From: Symsagittifera roscoffensis
Taxonomy: Eukaryota; Xenacoelomorpha; Acoela; Convolutidae
Assembly: GCF_963678635.1 (NCBI RefSeq)
Contig: NC_087066.1
Span: 43,513,624 to 43,577,623, forward strand
DNA: 64,000 bases
Reading direction: 5' to 3'
Position numbers and translations under genes: made by a program. Below the pieces are notes generated by a model that saw only the letters and a list, made by a program, of their open reading frames with translations, had not been told where the DNA came from and ran no database searches. This document shows positions 21,544 through 31,598 of this stretch, one piece after another. Numbering within the stretch: the stretch's first letter is position 1; each line of letters begins with the position of its first letter.

Positions 21544-21985
21544 GAATTGCGCTCGGCGATAAGTGGTTTTTATTAAGTTGCTCGATAAGAATTAGAGTCA
21601 AGTTTTAGGTTAGGTTTTAGGTACAGTATTAGGGATTAGGTTATTATATGATAGTATAGGTGTGTGATGTTTATGTGTTTATGTTATGTTATTGTTATGA
21701 TATGTTTTATGTTTGTGTCATCAAGGTGACAGCGCTTATTCGTGCTACTCTGACAAAGATAAAGGTGGACGATCCACCTTGGTGCTAAATTTTAAATCAG
21801 AATTGTGAAGAGAATTTCAATGGAGAGTTTTAAAGAATTGATTGATGTTGCATCCAAAAATGATGGTTCTAAGTCGCGACCTGTTTTTTAGATCTTGATT
21901 GATCGAAAATTGTTTACTGAACACTGAATCAGAGGAGACAGAAAGAAATTACACGACACGACAACAAGAATCAACACGAAAAGAA
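21544..21985 (+). other. Junction between pol and the second ORF
   Basis: This untranslated spacer of about 440 bp has a TG/AT-rich stretch (21640-21720) with repeated tttatgt/gttatg words. CTGTTTTTTAG at 21881-21891 is a good 3' splice acceptor, 94 bases before the ATG of the second ORF, and could generate a spliced subgenomic mRNA as for env genes. I did not identify the matching donor. Confidence 0.45.
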
Positions 21986-24900
21986 ATGGGTGACACGAAC
22001 GAACTCATGGAATTCCTCTCAGCGAGTCTAGGAGCGACTCTAGACGAGATCTATCAGCGGCTGATCGATTGTGATTTTACACGAGAAGACCCGGGGTTGG
22101 CGATGTTTGTGGTCGCACTCCTCAATGCACTGGGAAGAGAGGGTCGAGGGAATCGCCCTACAGAAGTCGTGTTGATGTTGGCCTTCGGTGAGTCCGGGAC
22201 CGCCGAGAGAGGCCGAAACCGATTGATGAGATGGAGGCGCGGAGAGATGTCTGGCCACGACCTGGCTCGTGAGCCAGGACTAGGTGAGCAAAGGGACCAC
22301 CGGCTAGGTGAGATGCCCTTGCCCGTCCAACCTGCGCAGCCACTCATTGGAGCGAAGAGACAACGTGATGGGCCAGGCCCGTCACACTCTGTCGACTCTC
22401 CAACAGCTGCTCCTCCCCTAAAGAGAGTGAGAGTGAGCGAGATAGAGATCCAGACGTCGGAGACGATTGAGACACTGGAGAAGAAGGAGAGAGATCAGAG
22501 TGAGCTGTGTGCCAAACTTCAGGAGTACAGGGCCATAGCTCGGGAGAGAGACGAATGGAAAAAGAAATTTGAAGATCTGCAGGTGGCCTACAAGGAGGAT
22601 GAGATAAAGCACCTGAAGGAGCTGTATATGGCGAAGGTGAGCCAAGTGTCACCGGAAATCCTGGCGAGCATGAGGTCCTCGGAGGGATCTAACGACACAC
22701 GCCCCAGGACAACAGCGCAGGAGCTGTGCGCATCGAGAGGACCTGAGGTTCTGGATTTGCGTGCATCAAAGGGGCCCGAGGCTCCTCAGCAGACACGACC
22801 GTCTGCTTCGAGTCAGAGGTTTACGATACCAGACCCTTCTGACACCTATCTAGCTCCTCAATTTCAGGAATCATTTAACCAAGTGGCCAGAGCCGCGATG
22901 GATGAGATCAACAGAGGCACTGAGCGGACACTGGCTAGGATCGTTCCTGCCCAGCGTCGTGATCATTCATCAAATAGATCGGAGCGAGCAACCCGCACGA
23001 TAGCGTGTTCTGCGCCTGGTGGAGTCTTTGAGAAGTCTCGCGTGGTAGACATCAGGAAGAATCTGATGGCACGTCATCAGTTCACGCAAGTGCCAGCCGA
23101 GCATCCTCGAGCCTGCCTGAATGACATGAGCTGGAACCCCGCCACGAACGACCAAGTAATTCCCCCAGGGAGTCGCCATTTGATCATTGGAGACAGTTTG
23201 GTGAGAGATCTGAATGAGATCTTCGTCTATGGTCATACTACCATTCTGTCCTTTGGAGGAGCCTCAGTGGCTCAAGTCATCAAAATGATGGAGTTCCAGA
23301 GCGAGGATCATTTGGATACATTAATAATAATGCTGGGGACCAATGACGTCTCGAGAGCCCCCGTGACTCCGGAGAACAAGTGGGAACCTCTATTGGTGTG
23401 CCTATTGAACGAATTGAAAGAAAAGTATAGACCCAAGCTCGTGATCCTGTGTACGATACCACCAAATCCTTTGGTGGGCACTATAGCTGCAGATTTCATG
23501 AATGGCAACGTGACGCGGTGGAATGAAATGACCCGCAGTCTGGTGAGAAACAACCCTGGCGAGTTGCGACTCCTGGATCTCGAAAATATGCTGCGCATGA
23601 CTGACCACATCGCGCTCACTAAAGATGGAGTGCACTTCAATACCCAACGAGGGAGGCATTGGATTAATGATGTGTTTCAGACGCAATTGAGGGAAGCGGA
23701 GCAAGAGTCGAGGGCGACCGGTTCTTTGGCTCGGACCAATTCGACCGGAGGGAGTAGAATAAGGGCAACCGTGCCCGAATCCCTCGCCAACCGTCTAGGG
23801 CCCTTGGCAACGGAGACGGTTGGAGCCGCAACCGTCGCTCCGAGCTCGAACGTGAGAGACAGGCTAGGGACTGCTCCTCCTCCCAGGCCGCAATCGATTG
23901 GAAGCCGACTCGGCAGATCGGTGGAACAGAACAACAGGAATAACTCCCAGACCGCGTCTAGGAGGAACGATTCGCCTGCCACGACAAATCCTGATTCGAC
24001 AGCAGGACCGTCTACAAGTACCGTGCCAGCGGAGGGAATTGAATCAGGCAGCAGGCTGCTTTGGAATAGATCAGATCCTAGCCATTGGGGTCAGTATAAG
24101 ACGGACATGTCGGCGAAGTTGAATATGAATACCTTGACGTGTCGGGAGGATGCGATGAGAATGACTGGCGGTGAAAGTCCCACAGTGTCGCGACTTTATC
24201 GGATACCGGGTGTGGATTGGCTGCTAGCAGAGCAGGAGAAATTCAGCTCCTCGACCTCACTCCGACATGTAGACCTGGATGGATTACCTCATGACAATAC
24301 CTTTGGACCTTTAAACACCCGGTCGCTCACCGACGTTCGAGATAGGACCCGGGAAAGGACACCACCTGTGCGCAAGGGCAAGTTCCAGACGGAGAACAAG
24401 CCCAATAACAAACATCACAAGATGTACAGACAATTCGCTAAACCACCCGGTCAGACGCCGGGCGAGTATTCGAGGGATTACCCCCGAACTACAACAGTGG
24501 TTGGAGACGATAAGAGATACGGGAACCTGAAGGCCCCAATAGGCGATGGCCTTTTTGCAGCTTATGACCCCTTGGACATGAAGGCTGCAAAATATCTGGT
24601 TGTGGCCGGCTCCGATTATCTCTACACGCCCCGTTCTCTATTCTGGCCCGATGTGATTTTCTTAACGGCGCCTAAATTGGACTGGGGACAGGCGATAGGC
24701 ATGATGATAAGTGTACGGAGAGTGGTCAGCATGGAGCCGCAGGTAATAGTGGTCGCGGGCTCAAATGATCATCTACAAAGCAGAGGCTTATTGTCACGTC
24801 TAACGGATGGATCGATCCCGAGTAACGAAGTTATAGGGGAGGCGATAATGACACTGCTCTCGGCGATGGCCGAGGTAGAGGCAGCAGCAAGACAACGTTT

Positions 24901-27900
24901 CACCATGAATGTGGTGAAGGTGATCTTCGTATTGTCACCAGGCTACGCTGCGTTGCCAGAACCCCTTCAATTTGTGTACACAATGGTCACAACGATAGCA
25001 GAGGGGATATTCAACGTGATAATTCCCGCCCCAAACAGAGTGGTGGACCCGGACAATTACTATCCGTCCCGATCTGAGCTTGCCGCCGTTTGGGCTGACA
25101 TCTCGAATGCCATACAGGGGCTCAGAGATTGTAGCACAACTCGGTTGGTGCTAGATGAAGTTCTGGGGTTGGAGCTGTCCAACTTCGCAAGATTACTGAA
25201 GCTAAGACCAGGGGTAGGTGACGATCATCTGTTAGTACAACAGGTGGCTGATGATCTCTGGTTCAGACAGATGGATCATGCAGAGAATGAGCAGGGAAGG
25301 ATGATCAGAAAGAATATGACGTCAGCAGAGGAGGACCTCATGGCAATGGCTTTGCGTACGAAGCCACACAACAACATATGGTTGTATCTGTCACCGAGGC
25401 TGTGCACCTTGGGTGAGGACGCGTTTGAGCATGCGCCGGCAATAATTAAAGAGATACACGCGTATCTGAAGAATCTACTTAATGCCCGGGAGTTGGCTGG
25501 AGGCAAGATGTTGAAACTGATGCAAGACGTAAACACGATGTCGTTGGACAAGTTCCAAGCTGACGTGCTGGCCACGAAGGCACAGTATGAACGATCAGAT
25601 GCTATCTTGGGTGGAATGGGAGTGGGATGGACGCCATCTTTCCTATCGACGTGCTATCCGAAGGCATCTAGGAACCTGATCGCGAGCTTCGTCAAAGACA
25701 TCAGGAAGTTGTCGATTGGCCTGGTGCTAGCCTTATACGTGACATTTGGTCATGAAAATTTTGTGAAAGGACCGGCAAACCTCTTTACCCAAGCGTTGGC
25801 AGATTTGAGATTGGACGGACTCCTGACTCTGATTGCCATGACCTATGGTCGACTGGGAGATTTGCTTGTGCTATTGCGTTACCCTGAACAACTACAGGGA
25901 CCCAGTCGTGAGTTCAATGCACAGTTGGAAACTGCCTCGCTCAAGAAGATGAAAGACTGGAGGACTCTCCTACTTCAATACCTCTTGCAACAAAACAGAA
26001 GCGTCACAGGAGAGGACAAAGTGGCGACGAACGCAAGCGAATGTAAGCAGTATTGTGGCATGCCCTTACTAACAGACTTAGCTGTCATGATGCGGATTGA
26101 TCCGTTGGCTCTGGTCCACGGACTGAGGGAATTCGTCACAGTGGTGTATGGACCGGTGATGTCCTTTGCGTTCCCGGATGTGCAAGTTAAAGCGTACAGG
26201 AATTCAGTGTTGTACGTCAACCTGGTCTCAGTAGTGGATTGTTCCGTGCTGAATTGGGTAGAGCAGAGTGAACTGAGAAAGCTGGCTAGCGATGATAGGC
26301 TATTCGGAAGAATAGCAGAGCCAGGTTGGGTGTTGATGGACTTCAACAACCACTTCAAATGCCGAATGGGCCGTGAGGATCTTTCTCACATCCAGTTTAA
26401 CCCAAAACTCTGGAATTTGAGACCAGTGGTGAAAGATACAGGAGAGGCTGTGGTAGTACCTCAATTGCCGGGAGCCTATGCCCATGCGAAAGAGAATCAA
26501 CAAACATGGCTTCCTGGGTCCAGGCCGCTGCCGGACCAATGCCATCGATATCCACCGATAAGGAGGATGTTGTTGGGAGTCACATCTCCCATCATTGCCC
26601 CTCGTATCGGAGCAGCTCGTGACGCAGAGAAGAGAATGCTGAAGTGGAGTGGAGGGATGGAGCCGCGCTTCATCAGCTGGAACGCTGCCGCTGCGCATAC
26701 GTTTGACTTCTCATTCCCCGATGTCTGGAGCAGGAAAAAGATCAAGGCACTACCCTCCAGGAGACCAGAGGTCTCGGCTGAAACGTGGAACGAAGTATAT
26801 TCTTCCGCGGATGACTTATCGAGACTGAAATGGTCAGGAGAAGCGAAAGTGGTGATGCTGGAGGTGGCAAGGGAGAGCAGAGGAGGCTCATATATAACGA
26901 TAGAAGATCTGGCCCCACATGGCGAGGAGTTGGTAGAATTCCTGGTCGATGATGAATTGTTTTATCACGCAGGAGACATGGCCGTACCGGCTCGGCCGGA
27001 TTCGGGCACAGACGCGCGACAAGGACCTTCGGGACCTAGGCCGAAACCTGATGCGGACGACGATGAATTGATGGATCAGGACGATAACGATGATGGGACC
27101 GGAAGTAAGACGGAGAAACCGGGAGAGACCGATCTAGGAGCGTTGGAAAGGGACTTGCTAGAGTACCGGTTCAGTGAAGACGACGATGGGGAAGTCGATG
27201 GGAGTTTATTGCTAATGGCACCATCGTCCTTCATGTCTCCTACAAAAGATGCGTCGGCCGATCTATCTCCGATAGACCCAATAAGCCAGGCTAGAGAGTG
27301 CCGAAGCAGGGATCCGCAGAAACTGCTTTATGAATCACCAAGGAGGAGGAAAATCGAAGAGTCAATGAAGATATCGTTCCTCAGCACATTACCAGAAGAA
27401 GAATGGGAAAGATATCAAATGGAGTTGGAAGGCAAGACAGGAGCAATCTGGAGCCGAGTAAACTTCATGGAGAAATCTTGGGACGTGATAAGGCGATATG
27501 GGACGCAGTCCATAATGAAGGTGGGATTGAACCAACCCATCATGCGTGAGGTCCTGGAAAAAATAGTGAGCTCCATGGAGTCGGATGTTCTGACCGAGTC
27601 AGTAACAGAAGACAGTGCCGATGATCAGCATGTTGCAAAGAAATTACCTGTCAGACGAGCCAGGAAAGGGCTGAAGCGACTAAAAGGGAAGACAGGAAGT
27701 CGAGCCATGAATCCGAGAGTGGTGAAGTCAAGAGCCAACGCAGTGGTGACCTCTTTAACGAGCGCAGGTCGTTCAGGCGAGAGCGGGCAGGGAGATAGTA
27801 CAACACTGACAGGGGGAGAAAAAGAGAATCTGATACCCCCTATGCTCTTGGCAGGTCTGACCGTAACCGCCACAAGGTCGAAGAAGACGGCGCGAACCCT

Positions 27901-30520
27901 GGCAGACACTAAGTTAGAAATGGAAGTAATCAGTCAATGTGGATCTGGAGGACTTGAAGATTACAGGCCCTCGCGAATCAACATGGCCAAGTTGAAACTG
28001 GAAGGACAACTCGACGTGGTCGAGTACAGTCGAATAACTGTGCCGGAATCGGTCCACATGGGAGATCCGGCAGGGGGTTATGTGGAGATGTTGAAAGCGA
28101 GGAACTCCGCGAGAGGGCACCTGATGGCTTGGAGCGAGAAGAGAGCCATGCAAGAATATTTGAAGGGGCTTACGGAGAACTCTAACTTCAATCGAAAAGA
28201 GTATGGCACAGTAATGTCATCAGAAGCGAACGAAATTGGATTGGAAAAACTGCTAGAGATTTCTTGGAGGGCGGCCCTCCAGAAATACTTCGATGAGACG
28301 ATGAATGCACCTGCTACTGTGGCAGCATACCTGGCTCATCCTTGCGTGAGAACTGATCTGCAAGTACGACTGGCTTGGTGCTTTATGGGCATCAAAAAGG
28401 CGGAGTATGAAGCCAGTAATGACTCGAAATCACGAGAACAGGAGCTAGAGTTAATGGAAGCTCTACGAGCATTGATTTCGAAAGACAATTCAGCGATAGC
28501 ATGGGCTAAGCGTAAGGATGCCCTTTGCTTTGTCAGGTTCGTGATGGATCGCATCCCCACTCCTGTGTTGGGAGAATGTATAAAGATCATTCGGCAAAAG
28601 GGAGTTGATTGCGAAAGGAACTTCCTTAGGGCACTCCTAGAGCTATATCAGGACATGCCATTGACCGTGCCAAGCAAGGAGTCGAATGATATGGAAAGCT
28701 ATCGCAAGTTGGAAGAGGTGAGAAGATACTCCAACAAAGAATTGAGAGTGAGCAGAGACTTGATTGAAGCGGCCAGAGGACAAAAGGAGTTTGCAACGCT
28801 AGGGAAACTGAAGTCGTTCCAATACGTGTCTGGCATACCGGGGATGGCGTATAATCCCTTCGTGAACGAAGAAGCCAGGGAAGCATACTTCGACTACGAG
28901 CAAGTCACAGTGCTCAACTTCTGGGTTGAACGGATTAAGGAAATTGGAATGTTGATGGTGGAACAACCCAAGCTTGGAATTATTTTGGAAGAACGAGTAG
29001 TCGAGCCCTCGATTCCCGAGCTAAAAGGGCACGTGAGTTTTGATTGTGGTTCTTGGGACGGTCCCTTGAAAACCAGTCTAGTAGTGATGTGGGAACTCAT
29101 GAAACCTTCCTGGTGTCCCCATCCTAACGCAGGCTTAATCTGGGACATGACCGCGGATATCATGTTAGACCGGGATGATGATGCGAGTCTACATGATCTG
29201 GCCATGATACAACACCTGCTGGCCATGAGATTGACGAAGAAGAAGAGCAACCCGTCCACGGAGCTGTCCGAGGAAGGTACATCGAGTAATTGGTTGAAGC
29301 AAGGCACATGCTTGGCTCAACACAGTGGGATGGAAGGACATGTTTGTAACATGGGACACTGCCTGATTACGCTGAGTGAGCAGCATCGACAACTGGCAGG
29401 ATTGTACGGAAGATTGAGCATGTCAGATAAGAGTGCCATGGAGTTGGTCGCAGACTGCCATGGGGTGACGGACGTAAACCTGATCACAGCCTTGGGATTT
29501 TGCAGCATGACGAGTTCGATAGAATCGCTCGAGCGCTTGGAGCGTGCCCATGAGCTAGTGACGTCCCTCAGCGTGGAAATATTCCCTGGAGCATTACAGA
29601 CGGAGCAAAAGATTGGAGGCTGGCGAGAAGCCCTAGAGAATGAAATGAATCTGAAGGATAGTGAAGCCTATCACAGACCTACTGGTTCAAAATATATGGT
29701 GGGTTCAAGCTCAGCGCCGTATTGTAATAGCAAGTATCCTACGCACATGGTGGTGATGGATGCGAGGACGCAACAAGTGTTAGTTGACCAACTTTTCTCT
29801 GTGCCAAAGTGCGTGAGGTTGGCCAGAATGTCAGAGAGGTCATATGACTTGTTGGCAAAGATCTTTCGGGCAGTCCCGAAGAGATCCGAAGGCGAGTTGC
29901 AAGACGTTGTGGGTGAAGAGTTCATGAGACTGAACGAAGGCAACGTGAGTGAGTTCCAGAAACAGAAAGCGAGTGGAGCGTTACCCACTGAATTCCCCAC
30001 CATAGAAGAGAAAGACGATTTACATAGAATCCTGATGGAAGTGGAACCGTTATTGGGAGCCTCAGGGTATCGGATCCGAAGGAACATAGTGAGAACCCAT
30101 GGGGAGTATCCTTGCCACTGCTTGGCGCAGACGTTGTGGTACCCTAAACGCGGGAATCTGATCCTAGTCTGGGACGTGGAGGAGTTGTACTCCACGGGGT
30201 TGCCCGATCAGAATCAACAAGTGTCAATCGTGGTGGTTAGCGCCATGCTAGCAGTGAGATGGTTGGAGGCTAACGCGGACACAAGTGAGCAGGAGACGGC
30301 CGTGCCGACTCCTGAACAGTTGAGCAACGTTAAAATGAGTCGTGAATTGGATCTTTTCAGAACCACCTGCAAGGTTCTGAGAATACCTAAAGCCATTGAA
30401 AGAATATGGTCAAGGCAAAGATTGATGCCTTGGTTTCGTGCAGTGATGACATCTTGGATGTATGAACGCGCGAAGCGTCACATGTCAAGGAATACGGAAG
30501 CCTATAATCTTTCCAGCTAG
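21986..30520 (+). CDS. Giant second ORF with SGNH/GDSL hydrolase domain, otherwise unknown
   Basis: The ATG at 21986 gives 2,844 residues. An N-terminal helical segment is followed by a basic Pro/Arg-rich linker and a predicted coiled coil (about 22440-22640, EIETLEKKERDQSEL-type heptads). An SGNH hydrolase domain spans about 23150-23700: block I GDS (Ser 23195), block II GG (about 23248), block III GTND (Asn 23342) and block V DGVH (Asp 23624, His 23633), so every catalytic element is present. A low-complexity linker follows, then a second region (about 24590-25120) with AGS and AGSND strands that looks like a degenerate SGNH fold lacking the Asp-His block. The remaining 1,700 residues are mostly helical, with an acidic Asp-rich patch (about 27040-27200), and match no family I recognise. 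No signal peptide or transmembrane segment is seen, so it is not an obvious Env. The decayed relative carries the same protein. Confidence 0.85.
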   Translation: MGDTNELMEFLSASLGATLDEIYQRLIDCDFTREDPGLAMFVVALLNALGREGRGNRPTEVVLMLAFGESGTAERGRNRLMRWRRGEMSGHDLAREPGLGEQRDHRLGEMPLPVQPAQPLIGAKRQRDGPGPSHSVDSPTAAPPLKRVRVSEIEIQTSETIETLEKKERDQSELCAKLQEYRAIARERDEWKKKFEDLQVAYKEDEIKHLKELYMAKVSQVSPEILASMRSSEGSNDTRPRTTAQELCASRGPEVLDLRASKGPEAPQQTRPSASSQRFTIPDPSDTYLAPQFQESFNQVARAAMDEINRGTERTLARIVPAQRRDHSSNRSERATRTIACSAPGGVFEKSRVVDIRKNLMARHQFTQVPAEHPRACLNDMSWNPATNDQVIPPGSRHLIIGDSLVRDLNEIFVYGHTTILSFGGASVAQVIKMMEFQSEDHLDTLIIMLGTNDVSRAPVTPENKWEPLLVCLLNELKEKYRPKLVILCTIPPNPLVGTIAADFMNGNVTRWNEMTRSLVRNNPGELRLLDLENMLRMTDHIALTKDGVHFNTQRGRHWINDVFQTQLREAEQESRATGSLARTNSTGGSRIRATVPESLANRLGPLATETVGAATVAPSSNVRDRLGTAPPPRPQSIGSRLGRSVEQNNRNNSQTASRRNDSPATTNPDSTAGPSTSTVPAEGIESGSRLLWNRSDPSHWGQYKTDMSAKLNMNTLTCREDAMRMTGGESPTVSRLYRIPGVDWLLAEQEKFSSSTSLRHVDLDGLPHDNTFGPLNTRSLTDVRDRTRERTPPVRKGKFQTENKPNNKHHKMYRQFAKPPGQTPGEYSRDYPRTTTVVGDDKRYGNLKAPIGDGLFAAYDPLDMKAAKYLVVAGSDYLYTPRSLFWPDVIFLTAPKLDWGQAIGMMISVRRVVSMEPQVIVVAGSNDHLQSRGLLSRLTDGSIPSNEVIGEAIMTLLSAMAEVEAAARQRFTMNVVKVIFVLSPGYAALPEPLQFVYTMVTTIAEGIFNVIIPAPNRVVDPDNYYPSRSELAAVWADISNAIQGLRDCSTTRLVLDEVLGLELSNFARLLKLRPGVGDDHLLVQQVADDLWFRQMDHAENEQGRMIRKNMTSAEEDLMAMALRTKPHNNIWLYLSPRLCTLGEDAFEHAPAIIKEIHAYLKNLLNARELAGGKMLKLMQDVNTMSLDKFQADVLATKAQYERSDAILGGMGVGWTPSFLSTCYPKASRNLIASFVKDIRKLSIGLVLALYVTFGHENFVKGPANLFTQALADLRLDGLLTLIAMTYGRLGDLLVLLRYPEQLQGPSREFNAQLETASLKKMKDWRTLLLQYLLQQNRSVTGEDKVATNASECKQYCGMPLLTDLAVMMRIDPLALVHGLREFVTVVYGPVMSFAFPDVQVKAYRNSVLYVNLVSVVDCSVLNWVEQSELRKLASDDRLFGRIAEPGWVLMDFNNHFKCRMGREDLSHIQFNPKLWNLRPVVKDTGEAVVVPQLPGAYAHAKENQQTWLPGSRPLPDQCHRYPPIRRMLLGVTSPIIAPRIGAARDAEKRMLKWSGGMEPRFISWNAAAAHTFDFSFPDVWSRKKIKALPSRRPEVSAETWNEVYSSADDLSRLKWSGEAKVVMLEVARESRGGSYITIEDLAPHGEELVEFLVDDELFYHAGDMAVPARPDSGTDARQGPSGPRPKPDADDDELMDQDDNDDGTGSKTEKPGETDLGALERDLLEYRFSEDDDGEVDGSLLLMAPSSFMSPTKDASADLSPIDPISQARECRSRDPQKLLYESPRRRKIEESMKISFLSTLPEEEWERYQMELEGKTGAIWSRVNFMEKSWDVIRRYGTQSIMKVGLNQPIMREVLEKIVSSMESDVLTESVTEDSADDQHVAKKLPVRRARKGLKRLKGKTGSRAMNPRVVKSRANAVVTSLTSAGRSGESGQGDSTTLTGGEKENLIPPMLLAGLTVTATRSKKTARTLADTKLEMEVISQCGSGGLEDYRPSRINMAKLKLEGQLDVVEYSRITVPESVHMGDPAGGYVEMLKARNSARGHLMAWSEKRAMQEYLKGLTENSNFNRKEYGTVMSSEANEIGLEKLLEISWRAALQKYFDETMNAPATVAAYLAHPCVRTDLQVRLAWCFMGIKKAEYEASNDSKSREQELELMEALRALISKDNSAIAWAKRKDALCFVRFVMDRIPTPVLGECIKIIRQKGVDCERNFLRALLELYQDMPLTVPSKESNDMESYRKLEEVRRYSNKELRVSRDLIEAARGQKEFATLGKLKSFQYVSGIPGMAYNPFVNEEAREAYFDYEQVTVLNFWVERIKEIGMLMVEQPKLGIILEERVVEPSIPELKGHVSFDCGSWDGPLKTSLVVMWELMKPSWCPHPNAGLIWDMTADIMLDRDDDASLHDLAMIQHLLAMRLTKKKSNPSTELSEEGTSSNWLKQGTCLAQHSGMEGHVCNMGHCLITLSEQHRQLAGLYGRLSMSDKSAMELVADCHGVTDVNLITALGFCSMTSSIESLERLERAHELVTSLSVEIFPGALQTEQKIGGWREALENEMNLKDSEAYHRPTGSKYMVGSSSAPYCNSKYPTHMVVMDARTQQVLVDQLFSVPKCVRLARMSERSYDLLAKIFRAVPKRSEGELQDVVGEEFMRLNEGNVSEFQKQKASGALPTEFPTIEEKDDLHRILMEVEPLLGASGYRIRRNIVRTHGEYPCHCLAQTLWYPKRGNLILVWDVEELYSTGLPDQNQQVSIVVVSAMLAVRWLEANADTSEQETAVPTPEQLSNVKMSRELDLFRTTCKVLRIPKAIERIWSRQRLMPWFRAVMTSWMYERAKRHMSRNTEAYNLSS
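23150..23700 (+). other. SGNH/GDSL hydrolase domain within the second ORF
   Basis: LIIGDSLVRDL, FGGASVAQV, IIMLGTNDVSRAP and LTKDGVHFNTQRG give the four conserved SGNH blocks in the right order and spacing for an esterase/lipase-like fold. SGNH domains are known in ORF1 of some CR1 and related LINE elements, where they act as esterases. One in an LTR element is unusual. The minus-strand relative retains the GDS and G-x-ND blocks at 43863-44246. Confidence 0.8.
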
Positions 30521-30852
30521 ATATAGGACCAGGAGCCTATAAACGAGCATTCTTGACGCACAGAAACGCGGTCACCACAGCGGTGAAGCGGGTAGCTGGA
30601 ACGCCTTGTGTTACTGAAGATGAGAAGAAAGAGGTCTTAAGAGCTGACCTAGAACGAAACGTGAGCCTGTGTCTTCACAACAGCTTTTGCAGGAACCGGG
30701 AGCAGAAGGTGAATGTGGACTTGCTACCTTGTTGCAAACCGAGGCTGTTGGAACAGGAGGGTTGGGGCACGGCCCGCAACTCTCTGGACATGTTAGAGAA
30801 AGTTCTGGAAGACAGTGACGCTGAACATCAGGATGGAGAAATGATGGAGTGA
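30508..30852 (+). pseudogene. Frameshifted C-terminal tail of the second ORF
   Basis: After the stop at 30518-30520 the -1 frame stays open to 30852. Its peptide contains ERNVSLCLHNSFCRNRE. In the minus-strand relative the equivalent NVSLSLHHSFCPNRE is fused in one frame to the end of the second ORF (38203-38721). The most likely explanation is a one-base indel near 30500-30512 in this copy. A separate small ORF is less likely because the only in-frame start is a TTG at 30553. Programmed -1 slippage cannot be excluded. Confidence 0.65.
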
Positions 30853-31584
30853 AGATGACCAAAGAAAAGAAGAGAAGGAGAGAAAAACTTGATTGTAATT
30901 GTGTGCTAAAACTTGAACAAATCAACCAAGTTTTGATTATTGAACTTGTTAAACTTTTTGTTTTGATCTAGTTTGGTCAGACCAAACTTTGAAAATGTTG
31001 CAATTGTTAAAATTGTTGAAATTGTTGATTTTAGTTACTACTATCTATGTATGTATATAAGGAGTATAGGTGAGTATATTTACCTATTTATTCCCGACTG
31101 AAGTTTTTAACCTGTGTAAGACACAAATTCACTGTGTGGCGACATGGTAAGTTTGAGTAAACTCGCTCGAGAAGGGTGGGTAACTCAATAACTTTCCTAG
31201 CCACAGAGTTTCTTAGTTTTAATATGGAAAGGACCGCATAAATGACTGATTATACTTGGTGAGTGAAGTTAAGTTAATTTTAACGGGTGCGTGGCCGTGC
31301 CACGTCCCACTTTTTAATCAGAGGCGAAAAGAAGTTTTATGGCGAGATGACGTAAGTAGTCAGAAAAGAAATTTTATCTAGGATCCTCCTCATGGTGCGA
31401 ATTTTGTGAAAATGTTGAAAGGCAGTGAGATGTAGTACGATGCCATTTGTGAACACGTAGTGAGTTGAGTTGGAGTAGATAAATTTCAATTTCTTATGCG
31501 ATTTGTAAGATTGGTTACAGAAAACTGGATACCTACTTGACGATAACCCGGTGTTGTGCGATCAATAGGGACATTGATGGAGAC
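30853..31584 (+). other. 3' untranslated region of the giant element
   Basis: No gene. It contains short T-rich repeats (attgttaaaattgttg near 31000) and leads to the PPT. The last part (31163-31598) is duplicated at 33996-34431 in the tandem derivative. Confidence 0.7.
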
Positions 31585-31598
31585 TTGTCCGGGGAGTA
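31585..31598 (+). promoter_or_regulatory. 3' polypurine tract
   Basis: TTGTCCGGGGAGTA lies directly before LTR2. The GGGGAG run is the expected plus-strand primer. The same sequence precedes LTR3 (34418-34431), and the related GAGTCCGGGGAGTA precedes the 3' LTR of the minus-strand element. Confidence 0.75.

Noticed and set aside
21986-30520. Second ORF as an envelope glycoprotein
   Set aside because: No signal peptide, transmembrane segment or furin-type site was seen. The SGNH domain and long helical regions do not fit an Env.
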